Positions 27,801-36,883 of a DNA stretch of 64,000 nt are shown here, in pieces. This DNA comes from an uncultured Spartobacteria bacterium (GTDB lineage: Bacteria > Verrucomicrobiota > Verrucomicrobiia > Chthoniobacterales > Chthoniobacteraceae), in assembly GCA_903901425.1 (NCBI GenBank), contig CAIURC010000005.1, positions 99,273 to 163,272 on the forward strand. Direction: 5' to 3'. Numbering within the stretch: position 1 is the first letter of the stretch; every line of letters starts with the position of its first letter. Under the pieces are notes generated by a model, which was not told where the DNA came from, made no database searches, and was given only the letters and a program-made list of their open reading frames with translations. Position numbers and translations under genes: made by a program.

Positions 27801-30800
27801 CGAGCCGGTTTCGGGTGCCTTGACGGTTGAAAAGGCGCCGTTGACGGTCACTGCCAACAACAAGACCCGGGCAGTGGGAGTTCTCAATCCGGCATTTGAT
27901 GCCACATACACCGGCTTGATTCCCGGGGAAACGCCAGCCAGCACGGGGCTCACCTTGGATTTCGTTTGCGAGTCGAATGGCGCGCCCGCTGGCAGCAGGA
28001 TACCCATTGTGGTTTCGAGTTCCACAACGTCGGCAAACTACGCACCCACATTTGTGAATGGCGAACTCACGGTCAGTGGCAAAAAAGTGCCATCCATCAC
28101 TTGGAACCCGCCCACGCAGATCAACTACGGCACGGCTCTGGCTCCCGCTATCTACCAAACCGCAGTGGCCAGGGACGGCAACACCAGTGTGGCCGGCACA
28201 TTTGCCTACGAACCCGCACCGAACGCTGTTCTCAACGCCGGCAACGGGCAGACCCTCAAGGTCACGTTCACCCCAACGGACTCCGCGACGTTCGAAACCG
28301 TCTCGCGCGTGGTGTCCGTCAACGTCCTGGCAAAACCCCTGACCATCACCGCCAAAAACCCGGCTTCCCGCCCGTATGCAGCGCCGGTCCCGGAAGTCGA
28401 GGCGGCCGTCCTGAATCAGGTCACTGTTGTCGGACTGATCCCAGAGGATTCCCTGTCGGGCCCGAACTTCACGGGGACACTGCAGGTCACCAGTCCCGGC
28501 AACGCGGTCAACAACGAGTTGTACACGAGCCCCGCCGGCACTTACCCAGTATTCGCCGGGGGCCTCACCTCCACCAACTACGCGATCACCTATGTTCAGG
28601 GCAGCCTCGAAGTCACCCGGGCTCCCCTGATGGTCACCGCCGAGAACAAGAGCCGCGCGTTTGGCGCGCCGAATCCGGTGTTCACGGCCAGTGCCGCGGA
28701 ACTGAGAAACGGCGACACCGTGGAGCGGATCGGCCTTCAGTTCCTGTTCAGCACCCCGGCGATCCAAACCAGTCCCAAGGGGAACTACACGATCACCGTG
28801 AGCGGCCCGGCAATGACCGCCAATTACGCGGTCACCTACCGGCCCGGCACACTCACCGTGACCGAGGGCGCAACAGAACCGGCGGTCACATGGTCCAACC
28901 CCGCCCCAATCACCTACGGCACTCCGCTGACCGCAGCCCAGTTGAACGCCACTGCCGCATTTGGCACCACCAGCATCCCGGGCACCTTCACATACACGCC
29001 AGCCTCGGGCACCATTCTCCCGGCATCCACGGAATCCGGTGGACAGCGGGTTCCTCGGACTCTGAGTGTCACGTTCCGGCCCACCGACACGACCCGGTTT
29101 ACGGAAGTGACCCGGACCGTCCAGATCGAGGTCCTCCGCAAGCCCCTGACCGTCACCGCTGCCAATTCCACGAAAGCCTATGGCGCGGATGGCCCGGCAG
29201 CACCGTTCGCAGTGGCGCAGTACGCGGGTTTTGTGAATGGAGATGCTGCAGCCAGCCTGACTGGTACACCGGTGTTTGCCTGCAGACAGCCCAACGGTCA
29301 GGACGTCGGTGCCACCACCCCGGTGGGCACCTATCCCATCGTGCCGTCTGGGTTGAGTTCGCCCAATTACGACATCACCTACGCGCCTGGGTTCCTCACC
29401 GTCACCAAGCGCGATGTGAACCTGTTTACCGTGGATGCGGCCAAAGTCTATGGGGAGGTGAACCCGGCATTCCAAGTCGCCGCGGTATCGGGCGACCTTG
29501 TTAACGGCGACACGCTTGAAACCGCAGTGAGCGGGGTTCCCCGGTTCATCACCCAGGCGGTGACCGGCAGCCCGGTGGGTTCCTACGCCGTGACTCCGGA
29601 CGGTCTCGCTTCCCTCAATTACAACGTGAAGTACGACAACCGCGGGCGTTTGACGGTCAACCGCCGGACCCTGACGGTGAAAGCGAACGACAAGACCCGT
29701 CGGGCCACCGACCCCAACCCGGTCTTTGACGCCTCCTTCGACGGATTGATCGCACCCGACACGGTTGCAAGTCTCCGTTTGGCGGTGACCTTTAGCACCA
29801 CCCCTGGCGCCACTAGCGATTCGTTCAATATCGTTCCTGCAGGCCCTGCGAACATTGGCAACTATTCGGTGGCCTATCTGTCCGGTCTCCTGACGGTAGT
29901 GGCTGCCGACAAGACTGTCCCGGCGGTCACTTGGGCCAATCCGGCCGACATCGTCTACGGAACGCCCTTGGCCAATGCGCAGCTGAACGCTGTGATCAAA
30001 AACGGTGCGGCCACCCTCTCCAGCGCCGATGGTACCATCACCTACTCGCCGGCCGCAGGCACGGTTCTCGAGGCTGGAAACGCCCAGCAACTGACTGTCA
30101 CATTCACGCCGAACCCGGGCAGTACTCTGGCCCCCGTGAGCAGGAGCGTGCCGATCAACGTTCGGAAGAAGCCGTTGACGGTCGGGGTGGCGCCAGCCAC
30201 GCGGTTGGTGGGTCAGGCGAATCCGAGCTTTACTCCGACCGCGGCCGCAGCGCCTCTGGGCTTGGTGAATGGGGACCAACTCCAGTCCACGGCGGGTCTC
30301 ACCATCAGCTTTGCCTGCGTAGCAGGACCGAACAGCCCTGCAGGCACTTACGACGTGGTTCCAGCCGGTGCCACCTCGCCCAACTACGAGGTGACCTATC
30401 AGAAGGGCACGCTCACCGTGAATGGAAAGACCGAGGCAACATTCACCTGGGCAAACCCGGTTGATATCACGTACGGGACGGCTTTGAGTGACATTCAACT
30501 CAACGCCACCGCCCCTTCCGTACCGGGAAGTTTCCAGTATGACCCGCCGGCCGGCACCGTGCTGCGCGGCGGCGTACAGACTCTGAAAGCCACTTTCACC
30601 CCGGACAACACTACCCAGAACGCGGTGGTGGTGCGGACCGTGAAGATCAACGTGCTGCGCAAACCCATCACGCTTACGGCAGACAACAAAACCCGCAACT
30701 TTGGAGAAGCCAATCCTGCGTTCACGGCCACCTACGGTTCGGGATTTGTGGAGGGAGACGGTCCTGGCAGCCTCCCCGCCCCGGTGTTCAGTTGCCAAGC

Positions 30801-32913
30801 CAATGAAACCACCCCGGGCGGAACCTATCCGATCCGGATCGCTCCCGTGAATTCTCCTGACTATGCGGTGAGCGTGGTGGAGGGGACCCTCACCGTGGCG
30901 GATGCTGGTGCGATCAGCTTCACAAAATCCAGATTCTCCGTGGTCAAGGATCCGAACGGCGATGTGACTGAGACGATCACCGTTCGACGCTCCCGCGGCA
31001 AGTTGGGGGCCGTCTCCGCCGTGGTCACTGTGGCTCCTGGAACCGCAGTGGAAGGGGCGGACGGGGATTACACGGTGCCAGCGGCTCCGATCACCCTGAT
31101 CTGGGGCGACAACGAGGACGGGGAGAAACAGTTCCTGATCACCCTGAAGTCCAGCGCACAGTTGTCTGCTGCTGGGGACACGGTCTTGCTTTCACTCGCA
31201 GCTGGGGATGGCAGTTCAGTCTCTCTCGGGGAACAGTCCACGGCCACGGTGATTCTGGCGGAAGCCAATTCGAACAGACCTGCAGTCACCCTCTCTGCTC
31301 CCTCAGCGAATGCCCGGCTGGTGGCGGAAAACGTAGTGTTCAGGGGTCAGGTGACTGGTACCGGGATCGCCCGGGTGGAGGTGGTGATCAACGGGGGCGA
31401 AAGCCGCGACGCCAACTTGGTGCCAGTGGCAGGCAGCACCACCAAGTTCGACTGGTCCCTGTCCGCCATCCCCGAGCAGGGTACCAACACCGTGGTGGTC
31501 ACCGCTTACGACATCCAAGGCGACCCATCCACGCCTCTGACACGCTCCTTCAGTTTCTCGTATGTCCGGCCTCTGCTGGCGGCGACGTATGACGGGTTGC
31601 TGGTCCCGACCGTGGATGCCACCAATCCCGCGGACCAGCACGGCATGGTGACGGTGACCGTCGACGGAGCGGGTGCGCTCAGCGGCCGGGTCTTGATTGG
31701 AGGCGTGGCTGTGCCGTTCAAGGGCACCCTTCTCACCGACCTCTCCGCCGGGGTGCTCTTTGGCAATCCGCCCACGCACAAAGGACCGGAAGATTCGGGC
31801 TACCAGGCTTATCTCGATGCCCTTGAGAATCTCAAAAAGCTCAAGATCACGCGTACGGTGAACAGGCAACTGCAGACCATCGGGATTCTCACCCTGCGTC
31901 TGGACGACAGCGGCGAGTATCCCGTGATTGCCGGCCAACTCCTCAGCGAGGATGACCTTGCCACCGATGAGGATGAGACTGTCGTGCTGAGCGCTGCCAC
32001 CGCCAAGAAAGCCATCTACAGCGCTGCCAAGGTACTCCCGCAAGGGATGCTCAGGGTTCCAACGGAAATCTTGGATGCCGCTTCCGACAAGGGCAATTAC
32101 ACCGCCCTTTTCGCGACGGATGAGAAGAGCACAGATCTGGACACGGCTGCCTACCCGCACGGGGCAGGCAGTGCCAGGCTGACGGTCACCACGGCCGGCG
32201 TTGTCACGATCACTGGCAAACTCTCCGATGGCACCGCCATCTCCCTGAGCAGCCGGCTGTCGCCTGACAATGATGTGCCCCTGTACGCGCCTCTCTATTC
32301 CATGAAAGGGTTTGTCTCGGGCAGGATGCAGTTCGACGACACCGCCTTGGATTCAGATGCCGTCTGCGAATCCATGGTCTGGTTCCGGCCCAACACGCGG
32401 ACCACCACGACCAAAAACCTGACCGCGCTCTACCCAGATGGCTGGCCCGAGGGAATCGCCATGCAGGTGTTCGCGTCCAAGTACATCGCACCGGCCAAGG
32501 CCACCGTCCGCGTCCCCAACCCGCCCAACCCCAACACCGTTCTCGGTGCCGCAGTGGTCGGGGTAACCGCCCCCGCCGCCAACCTCCAGATCACACTGGT
32601 GGATGGGATGCTCCCGGATGAGACCCTAAACACCGGAGCCCTCTCGGCCTTGAGCGCGGTGACGGTCTATCCGGCTCCCGAGGGAACCATTGGCGCCGCC
32701 CAGATGAAGGTCACCTTCGTGACCTCTTCCGGGCTCTTCAGTGGCAGCTTCCTGCATCCCGTCTCGAAAAAGACCGTGACCTTCTCCGGGGCGGCCTTCC
32801 AGAAGACGGGCCAAGCGCTGGGCTCCTTCCTCTACATGCCCGTGGTTGCCACCGATCCCGAAGGCACCCCCCAAGTCGGTTCGGTGGTGCTGAGCTCCGG
32901 GGCCGGAGAATAA
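24883..32913 (+). CDS. Giant secreted MBG/YDG-repeat protein with Calx-beta domain
   Basis: 2676 residues. Signal peptide ~25-45 (LLWVFAVWLVGVAGAWA), then a ~165-residue unique N-domain. About 21 beta modules follow: eight Ig-like units (TWANPADIVYGTPL to VTRTVQINV type) alternating with thirteen MBG/YDG units (KPLTVTANNKTR to SPNYDITYAPGTLTV type). After them come one Calx-beta domain (~2010-2125, ISFTKSRFSVVKD), an Ig-like domain (~2130-2225) and a ~450-residue C-terminal beta-rich domain (VTVTVDGAGALSGRVLIGG). No LPXTG, PEP-CTERM or Por-type tail is evident. It probably acts as a surface fibre or adhesin. Coupled to the TIGR02597-like gene. Confidence 0.88.
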   Translation: MKSEQTSPVVRQQTAASLGAVRVSWQLLWVFAVWLVGVAGAWAQQTTVAFDTGNLTLKNESGGVLSAGTNAPGDGCRVELGWYQNATPQNKFAGNWVPMTGAGSPNTAFQSTSVGDAPEEGAGDGQVALSLTFVAGSATSGANLPPPGQVLALRFYNAPGASGSARFNAVSNSAWIWQAPGASPTNPILTFSLNDLGIEWQGVPERTSLTQGPQPVSLTWADPAPIVYGQALTATQLNAAAASGSTPVAGSFDYRLGSNNFPAGGALLGAGSNQLLNVIFTPADPTAFQSATAVVRISVNKAAVTVRALDRARTVGSPNPFFDAQITGLVNNESPQTVGLTVSFSTTATGQSPAGTYPIVPSGPATLPNYEVTYLPGTLTVSDRQVPQVIWPVPAPITYGQPLGSQQLNASVEGVPGTFVYNPDPGTVLQAGTARSLSVTFNPADPTQFAPATRTVALDVLKRALTVKANDKTRSVGAQNPSFDGLFTGLVNGDQPGTLDLQVTYSTTANPDSAAGSYPITAAGAASLPNYEVTYLPGTLSVTSKIIPSITWATPAEIQYGTPLTPNQLNATASIGNGAPVAGTFVYTPTPGTFLRAGASQTLSVTFTPADSATYEPVTRTVQISVRRKPLTVRANNQIRPYGTQQPPPFTAAYDGFVPGDDPSKLGGSLVFAVGGTVNGPVGPATPVGKYPVTPGGLSSPDYEIIAANGELEVTRLPITVRAKNVSRPFGQPNPMLQTYDALEFLPGFANNERPETVGLVFTADPGVQRLNVATSATAESPAGSYPITVTGPAQITNYSVAYQPGTLNVVSKAQPVITWMPSPNTLIYGTALSGAQLNAAATAPQGGAVVPGEFVYTPALGTVLPAGAQALTVTFNPADTDQYSPVTRSVPVTVQKKSVTVTARSYTRGYGAPNPVFEADFAGLVNNETAASLGLRPNFVISRQNVPVTASQLPAGEYVIQPTGGQHPNYIFEPVSGALTVEKAPLTVTANNKTRAVGVLNPAFDATYTGLIPGETPASTGLTLDFVCESNGAPAGSRIPIVVSSSTTSANYAPTFVNGELTVSGKKVPSITWNPPTQINYGTALAPAIYQTAVARDGNTSVAGTFAYEPAPNAVLNAGNGQTLKVTFTPTDSATFETVSRVVSVNVLAKPLTITAKNPASRPYAAPVPEVEAAVLNQVTVVGLIPEDSLSGPNFTGTLQVTSPGNAVNNELYTSPAGTYPVFAGGLTSTNYAITYVQGSLEVTRAPLMVTAENKSRAFGAPNPVFTASAAELRNGDTVERIGLQFLFSTPAIQTSPKGNYTITVSGPAMTANYAVTYRPGTLTVTEGATEPAVTWSNPAPITYGTPLTAAQLNATAAFGTTSIPGTFTYTPASGTILPASTESGGQRVPRTLSVTFRPTDTTRFTEVTRTVQIEVLRKPLTVTAANSTKAYGADGPAAPFAVAQYAGFVNGDAAASLTGTPVFACRQPNGQDVGATTPVGTYPIVPSGLSSPNYDITYAPGFLTVTKRDVNLFTVDAAKVYGEVNPAFQVAAVSGDLVNGDTLETAVSGVPRFITQAVTGSPVGSYAVTPDGLASLNYNVKYDNRGRLTVNRRTLTVKANDKTRRATDPNPVFDASFDGLIAPDTVASLRLAVTFSTTPGATSDSFNIVPAGPANIGNYSVAYLSGLLTVVAADKTVPAVTWANPADIVYGTPLANAQLNAVIKNGAATLSSADGTITYSPAAGTVLEAGNAQQLTVTFTPNPGSTLAPVSRSVPINVRKKPLTVGVAPATRLVGQANPSFTPTAAAAPLGLVNGDQLQSTAGLTISFACVAGPNSPAGTYDVVPAGATSPNYEVTYQKGTLTVNGKTEATFTWANPVDITYGTALSDIQLNATAPSVPGSFQYDPPAGTVLRGGVQTLKATFTPDNTTQNAVVVRTVKINVLRKPITLTADNKTRNFGEANPAFTATYGSGFVEGDGPGSLPAPVFSCQANETTPGGTYPIRIAPVNSPDYAVSVVEGTLTVADAGAISFTKSRFSVVKDPNGDVTETITVRRSRGKLGAVSAVVTVAPGTAVEGADGDYTVPAAPITLIWGDNEDGEKQFLITLKSSAQLSAAGDTVLLSLAAGDGSSVSLGEQSTATVILAEANSNRPAVTLSAPSANARLVAENVVFRGQVTGTGIARVEVVINGGESRDANLVPVAGSTTKFDWSLSAIPEQGTNTVVVTAYDIQGDPSTPLTRSFSFSYVRPLLAATYDGLLVPTVDATNPADQHGMVTVTVDGAGALSGRVLIGGVAVPFKGTLLTDLSAGVLFGNPPTHKGPEDSGYQAYLDALENLKKLKITRTVNRQLQTIGILTLRLDDSGEYPVIAGQLLSEDDLATDEDETVVLSAATAKKAIYSAAKVLPQGMLRVPTEILDAASDKGNYTALFATDEKSTDLDTAAYPHGAGSARLTVTTAGVVTITGKLSDGTAISLSSRLSPDNDVPLYAPLYSMKGFVSGRMQFDDTALDSDAVCESMVWFRPNTRTTTTKNLTALYPDGWPEGIAMQVFASKYIAPAKATVRVPNPPNPNTVLGAAVVGVTAPAANLQITLVDGMLPDETLNTGALSALSAVTVYPAPEGTIGAAQMKVTFVTSSGLFSGSFLHPVSKKTVTFSGAAFQKTGQALGSFLYMPVVATDPEGTPQVGSVVLSSGAGE
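25518..30909 (+). repeat. Array of MBG/YDG and Ig-like protein modules
   Basis: Coding repeat of ~21 diverged modules of roughly 75-95 codons in the order Ig-MBG, Ig-MBG, Ig-MBG-MBG, Ig-MBG-MBG, Ig-MBG-MBG, Ig-MBG-MBG-MBG, Ig-MBG, Ig-MBG. Some stretches are nearly identical, such as the segment encoding LPNYEVTYLPGTL at ~25.98 kb and ~26.46 kb, which points to recent internal duplication. Confidence 0.85.
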
Positions 32914-32930
32914 CCCGGGCCGGTCCCGGG
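32914..32930. terminator. Hairpin between convergent MBG and sigma-like genes
   Basis: cccggg-ccggt-cccggg begins directly after the MBG stop and lies 33 bp from the stop of the convergent sigma-like gene. The stem is strong but no T-run follows on either strand, so termination is only a possibility. Confidence 0.35.
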
Positions 32931-32962
32931 CGTTCCGCTCAAACCGGTTTCCCGAGTTGGAC

Positions 32963-34150
32963 TCAGGCGGCCGCTTGAAAGTCGGTGTCCTCAACCGGGG
33001 CCGGGTTGTCCGCCAGGGTCTCCAGAAGAGTGGGGCCCCCGGGCGCCAGACTCGCGTCCAAGGAGTCCACCGGTTGCCTGAGCTGGAGCAGGGATTCAAT
33101 CTCGTCTGGCGCAATCCCAGTGGCCACAGCCAGATCCTCCACGGAGGGATTTTCACCATTCTGCTCGAACAATGAGCGCTCGGCTTTGGCAATCTTCCGC
33201 ATCCGTTCGCACACGTGCACGGGACGCCCGATGAAATATCCCGAATTGTCGTTGGCCCGGAGCAGGAACGAGTCGATCTTCAGCGTCGCAAACGTGCTGA
33301 ACCGCGCCCGAGACGGATTGAAAAATTCCGCCACAGAAACCAGCGCGAGGTTGCCTTCCTGAACCAGATCTTCCACTGGCAGACCCAGGTGGCGCCTCTT
33401 TTCCGCCAGCGCCGCCACCAGCCGCAAGTTGCTTTCCACCAGCTGGTTCCGACGCGCCAGAAAAAGCCCATGCAACCGGTGGACACTGGCGAAGAAGCCG
33501 TCCATCTCCCCAGCGGGAATCCAAAGCATACGCTCCAGCGCTTCCGCTGAGGTCACACGCCCGGCAAAAGTGGCAGACCCGGTGTCCCGGAGGCGCGCCA
33601 AATCCCGCCGCGTCCGTTCGATCAACTCGAACAGCGGTTCCATCCAAGACACATGGAGCGTGCACCCGGCAAGGGAACGGCGGATTCCATCTCTGACAGA
33701 TTCAAAGCGCTCCCGCACCGCCGCGGACGGGCGGTTCTGGAGTTCGAGGAAAAACGTGTCAGCCTCCCGCATCGCCTCTAGCAGCAGGGTCACGCGGTCT
33801 TTGGGCAGCGATTTGCAATCCACCGCCCCGCACGATTTGCCCTCGGAAAAGATCCAGTCCAGCACCAGACGCGCTCCGAGCAGCAGCTCCAGCAACTCTT
33901 TCCGCACCGCCTGAAGCCCTTCCCCCAGGGCTCGCTCCGCTTCGGCAGTCAGCAGCTCGGTTTTCTGGATCCGATCCGAAAAGGAAGACTGCCACAGGCA
34001 GCTCGGCTCCTCCAAAGCCGTCCAAACCTGAGTTCCCAGCTCATCTCCAGCGTTCTTCGCTGAGCACCGTTTCGGAAACAGCGTGCGTTTTTCGGGCTTC
34101 AGATTTTTTGAGAGTTGGGCAGGGGATTTGTGGAGAACGTCTTTTTTCAT
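32963..34150 (-). CDS. Sigma-70-like protein lacking region 4
   Basis: 395 residues from the ATG at 34150; a GTG at 34303 overlapping the kinase stop (GTGA) is an alternative. The N-terminal ~230 residues are helical with no clear domain. Region 2 is clear (RRNQLVESNLRLVAALAEKR, PVEDLVQEGNLALVSVAEFF, ARFSTFATLKIDSFLLRA), followed by region 3 (RPVHVCERMRKIAKAERSLF, SVEDLAVATGIAPDEIESLL) and a region 3.2-like tail. The protein stops there: region 4, which binds the -35 element, is absent, and only 49 bp separate its stop from the convergent MBG gene. It is the last gene of the TerY-P-like operon. It may be an alternative -10-only factor or a regulator that competes for RNA polymerase. Confidence 0.82.
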   Translation of the reverse strand: MKKDVLHKSPAQLSKNLKPEKRTLFPKRCSAKNAGDELGTQVWTALEEPSCLWQSSFSDRIQKTELLTAEAERALGEGLQAVRKELLELLLGARLVLDWIFSEGKSCGAVDCKSLPKDRVTLLLEAMREADTFFLELQNRPSAAVRERFESVRDGIRRSLAGCTLHVSWMEPLFELIERTRRDLARLRDTGSATFAGRVTSAEALERMLWIPAGEMDGFFASVHRLHGLFLARRNQLVESNLRLVAALAEKRRHLGLPVEDLVQEGNLALVSVAEFFNPSRARFSTFATLKIDSFLLRANDNSGYFIGRPVHVCERMRKIAKAERSLFEQNGENPSVEDLAVATGIAPDEIESLLQLRQPVDSLDASLAPGGPTLLETLADNPAPVEDTDFQAAA

Positions 34151-34273
34151 GGGATGGGTTCCAGGTTCGGCTGCCGGGTGTGCTGTTGGAGTGAAGGCCT
34201 GCTCGCGGCGTTTTTCCGGGGTGAAAAGTTCCGGTGCCCCATACACTCTCACAGGGGGTGGGACATCTACGGG

Positions 34274-34293
34274 GGGTTCCCCTTGGGAAACCC
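34274..34293 (-). promoter_or_regulatory. Hairpin at the kinase/sigma-like junction
   Basis: On the minus strand gggtttccc-aa-ggggaaccc forms a 9-bp stem with one G-U pair, starting 7 bases after the kinase stop and upstream of the preferred sigma-like ATG. A T-run precedes rather than follows it, so it is not a normal terminator. It may tune expression of the sigma-like gene relative to the four genes upstream. Confidence 0.35.
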
Positions 34294-34299
34294 AAAAAA

Positions 34300-36111
34300 T
34301 CACACCAGAGCCCGCAGCACCGCCTGACGGACACTGAGTTTTTCGTAGGTCGCCTGGGCCTTGATCACCCGGGCGGCGTACTCCTTTCGGAGGTCATCCG
34401 CCTCGGCCAGAACCGGATAAATCCGGGCTTTGGCCTCCAGGAGCCGTTCCTGAACCAGGACCCGGACCCGGGCCTCCACCCGCTGCGTGAACCCGGGATC
34501 TTTTCGAGGCCAGAAACCTCGTTCCAGTGCTGACCGGTGTGCCAATAACCGGCCAATCAACCCCGGGCCGAGGAAAGGAACATCCTCCAGTCGGTCCGGT
34601 TCAAGGTCCGCAGCGGTCAGGATTCCGTGGTCTTCAAGGGTGCCACGTCGTTTTTGACCCAACCCCCGGATCACCATGTCTTCAATCCGATGACCCTCCA
34701 GAAAGGTCTGGAGCGCCTGCTGGCGGACTTCCTCCTCTGCCTCCGTCGCAAGATCCTGAATCAGCGCTGGGCCAGAATAGGCCTCCTCCGCGGCTGCCTC
34801 CAGCGCTTGAAGCTTTTTGCTGAACTGCTGCTGCATCCGCTTCACCTGCTTTTCCAATGCCCGGATTTCCGACTTGTTGGTCCCGAGTTCGGAGTGGGCC
34901 GACACAGAGGTCCAGAATTCGAGCAGGCAACGCAACGCGGCGGACTTGCCCAGAAGGGCATGGATCCGGGGATGCACCAGCATCGGCGCAACCAGCGCCT
35001 GTTGCAGAACGGCCGGCGCCGGCGGTTGAAGCGCGGTCACTGGAATCTGGAAAGTGTCCGGACCCCACAGGGTCACCGGCATCTGGATCGGTTTCGCCCG
35101 GTGCGAGAGGGACGGAAACACGTCCATTCCTGTCCTGGAGGCAAGCGCGCACCATGGACAGCAGGCCAGTCCGGACCAGTACCAGTGGGATTCAGCCTCG
35201 GGACACCTTGCAAGTTGCTGCTGGAGGTTTTCGAGTGCCTCAATCCATTCCCCGGGAGCCGGACGCGCCTCTGGCAACTCCGAGCCGTGCCGGAATGCCC
35301 GTAGAAAGAGAGTCTGGATAGATCCCGGGTACGACGCAAAGGGTAGGGCGGAGTTCGGGGCGCTCAGCAGCCGGACTGGTGGCTGGGGATCATAGGCAAA
35401 CGCGTGCCGGGCAATGGCCTCGCCCGGGTCCAGCAGAACGCCGGGTTCCGGGGTTCCTGAAAACGGGTACCGGCCTCCAAACAGGAGCAGAAAGATGAGT
35501 TGGGCGAGTCCAAACCGGTCATGGTTCGCGGTCCGGCGCGGAAGCGGTCCGCCCTGGAGTTCGGGAGGAGTCCAGAGCAGGCTGCCCACCCCGCATTCGT
35601 GGAAAGCGGTACCCGTGTCGAGTTGTACGCTGTCACAGTCGATCAGCCGGGCCGTTGCGTCCGGAAGGACTCGGATGTTTTGTTCGCTCACATCCCCCAC
35701 CACGATCCCGTGTCCGTGCAGTTTCCCAAAGATGAACGCCACGTTCTTGGCCGTCGCAATCAGGAAGGGCAACGACGCCCCGGGAACCGTTTTCTGACGG
35801 GCCACCGGGCTGTAGATCTGGTGGATGTCGTGCCCTCCGACATACGGCATCAGAACCCCCACGGGGCCACGGCTTTTTCGCGGCTCCGAGAGCAGCCCCA
35901 GGGGCAGTGCGGCTACGCCGTGCAAAAGCGGTTGCAGGCTGCGGAGAGCCCGCAATTTCTCCGTCTTCGAACCGGGCACAGGCTGCTGGAAGTAGACCTT
36001 GGCGCAGAGGTCCGGACGGCCTGCGACCCGGTACACTTCGCCCTCGCCGCCCCCACCCATCCGGCTCTCCAGCCGCCACGCCTGACCAGTTTCATCCTGC
36101 AACAGTTTCAT
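34300..36111 (-). CDS. YegI/TerY-P-type protein kinase with zinc-finger and helix-hairpin-helix region
   Basis: 603 residues from MKLLQDETGQAWRLE. The kinase core has Gly loop GGGGEGEVYRV (19-29), Lys38 in LCAKVYF, catalytic loop HGIVVGDVSEQN (Asp140, Asn145) and a metal site in LIDCDSVQL replacing DFG, as in YegI-like kinases. After the core (~330) come a Cys motif (ACCPWCA), a coiled coil (~420-480) and helix-hairpin-helix sequence (IRGLGQKRRGTLEDHGI, LEDVPFLGPGLIGRLL). This is the layout of the kinase in the TerY-P triad described by Anantharaman, Iyer and Aravind. The frame overlaps the PP2C gene by 20 bp; the longer frame to 36477 is an artefact of that gene. Confidence 0.88.
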   Translation of the reverse strand: MKLLQDETGQAWRLESRMGGGGEGEVYRVAGRPDLCAKVYFQQPVPGSKTEKLRALRSLQPLLHGVAALPLGLLSEPRKSRGPVGVLMPYVGGHDIHQIYSPVARQKTVPGASLPFLIATAKNVAFIFGKLHGHGIVVGDVSEQNIRVLPDATARLIDCDSVQLDTGTAFHECGVGSLLWTPPELQGGPLPRRTANHDRFGLAQLIFLLLFGGRYPFSGTPEPGVLLDPGEAIARHAFAYDPQPPVRLLSAPNSALPFASYPGSIQTLFLRAFRHGSELPEARPAPGEWIEALENLQQQLARCPEAESHWYWSGLACCPWCALASRTGMDVFPSLSHRAKPIQMPVTLWGPDTFQIPVTALQPPAPAVLQQALVAPMLVHPRIHALLGKSAALRCLLEFWTSVSAHSELGTNKSEIRALEKQVKRMQQQFSKKLQALEAAAEEAYSGPALIQDLATEAEEEVRQQALQTFLEGHRIEDMVIRGLGQKRRGTLEDHGILTAADLEPDRLEDVPFLGPGLIGRLLAHRSALERGFWPRKDPGFTQRVEARVRVLVQERLLEAKARIYPVLAEADDLRKEYAARVIKAQATYEKLSVRQAVLRALV

Positions 36112-36883
36112 CGCGGACCACCACCAGCAGGCTCTTGTCGTCTTCCGAAAGGACACGAATTCCAGGGGAATCCAGAAACGCCCGGATCTCCTCTCCGGCG
36201 TGCGTCGGGTCCTGTTTGAGCAGATGGAAAAGCGGCCCGAAGAAACCCGGTTCCGGGATCTGGGCAGCCAGACGGAGCGCCATCCGTTCGATGCCATCCG
36301 TGAACCCAGCAACGGCCGTGCACCGCGCCGGCCCGGGCCCACATTGGAGGTGTGTGGCCGCCGTGCGCGAGTTGGCAAAAATGGTTTCCGCGGCAAACTC
36401 GCCCCGCGCCGGCCATGTCGGGCAACCGAGCACACCGTCCGATTCCACCACCCAGCAGCCGTCTCCGACCTGTGCAAAAAAACTGGCGTCTGGTGTCAGC
36501 ACGGCTCCCAGCAGCGTGGCCGAGTAGTCTGCGGACGTCCTGCCGGAGCGTTCCGCCCGTGTCTCCGTCCGGGACCGGATGCTGGTAAGGAGTGGCAGAA
36601 GATCCTCCAGACCGAGCCTCCGGACGGCGGTGCATGGGTCCGGGGCGCGTGACAGGATTCCGGCGAGGTGCCTGAACCAGGATTCGACGACGATCTCAGC
36701 GCCCTCTTTTGCAGCGGCAGCGGACCCGGCGCCATCGGACAGCGCGAGCAGGACGATGCCCTCTGCGGCTGAGGGGAACGCGATCCCGCCCACGTCTTCG
36801 CACGGGGTGCCTGCCGCCCCGTGGGAGGGGCCGGTGACCGAGCTGACTGTCCAGCGCCAGGAACAATCAGAGGGCAATTTCAT
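36092..36883 (-). CDS. PP2C-family Ser/Thr phosphatase
   Basis: 263 residues. The metal-binding motifs of PP2C are present: GTPCEDVGG, VLLALSDGAGSA, AQVGDGCWVV, AGFTDGIERM and the terminal EDDKSLLVVV. Such enzymes remove phosphate from Ser/Thr in the cytoplasm. It overlaps the VWA gene by 17 bp and the kinase gene by 20 bp, and it should counter that kinase, with the VWA protein as substrate or scaffold as proposed for TerY-P triads. Confidence 0.9.
   Translation of the reverse strand: MKLPSDCSWRWTVSSVTGPSHGAAGTPCEDVGGIAFPSAAEGIVLLALSDGAGSAAAAKEGAEIVVESWFRHLAGILSRAPDPCTAVRRLGLEDLLPLLTSIRSRTETRAERSGRTSADYSATLLGAVLTPDASFFAQVGDGCWVVESDGVLGCPTWPARGEFAAETIFANSRTAATHLQCGPGPARCTAVAGFTDGIERMALRLAAQIPEPGFFGPLFHLLKQDPTHAGEEIRAFLDSPGIRVLSEDDKSLLVVVRDETVAG

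Noticed and set aside
26194..30798. Very long open frame (1534 codons) antisense to the MBG gene
   Set aside because: It mirrors the repeat structure and codon bias of the giant MBG protein; its translation is repetitive Arg/Gly/Val-rich sequence with no domain.
34150..34303. N-terminal extension of the sigma-like protein from the GTG at 34303
   Set aside because: Pro/Thr-rich and not sigma-like; a hairpin lies in this stretch. It is kept as an alternative start only.
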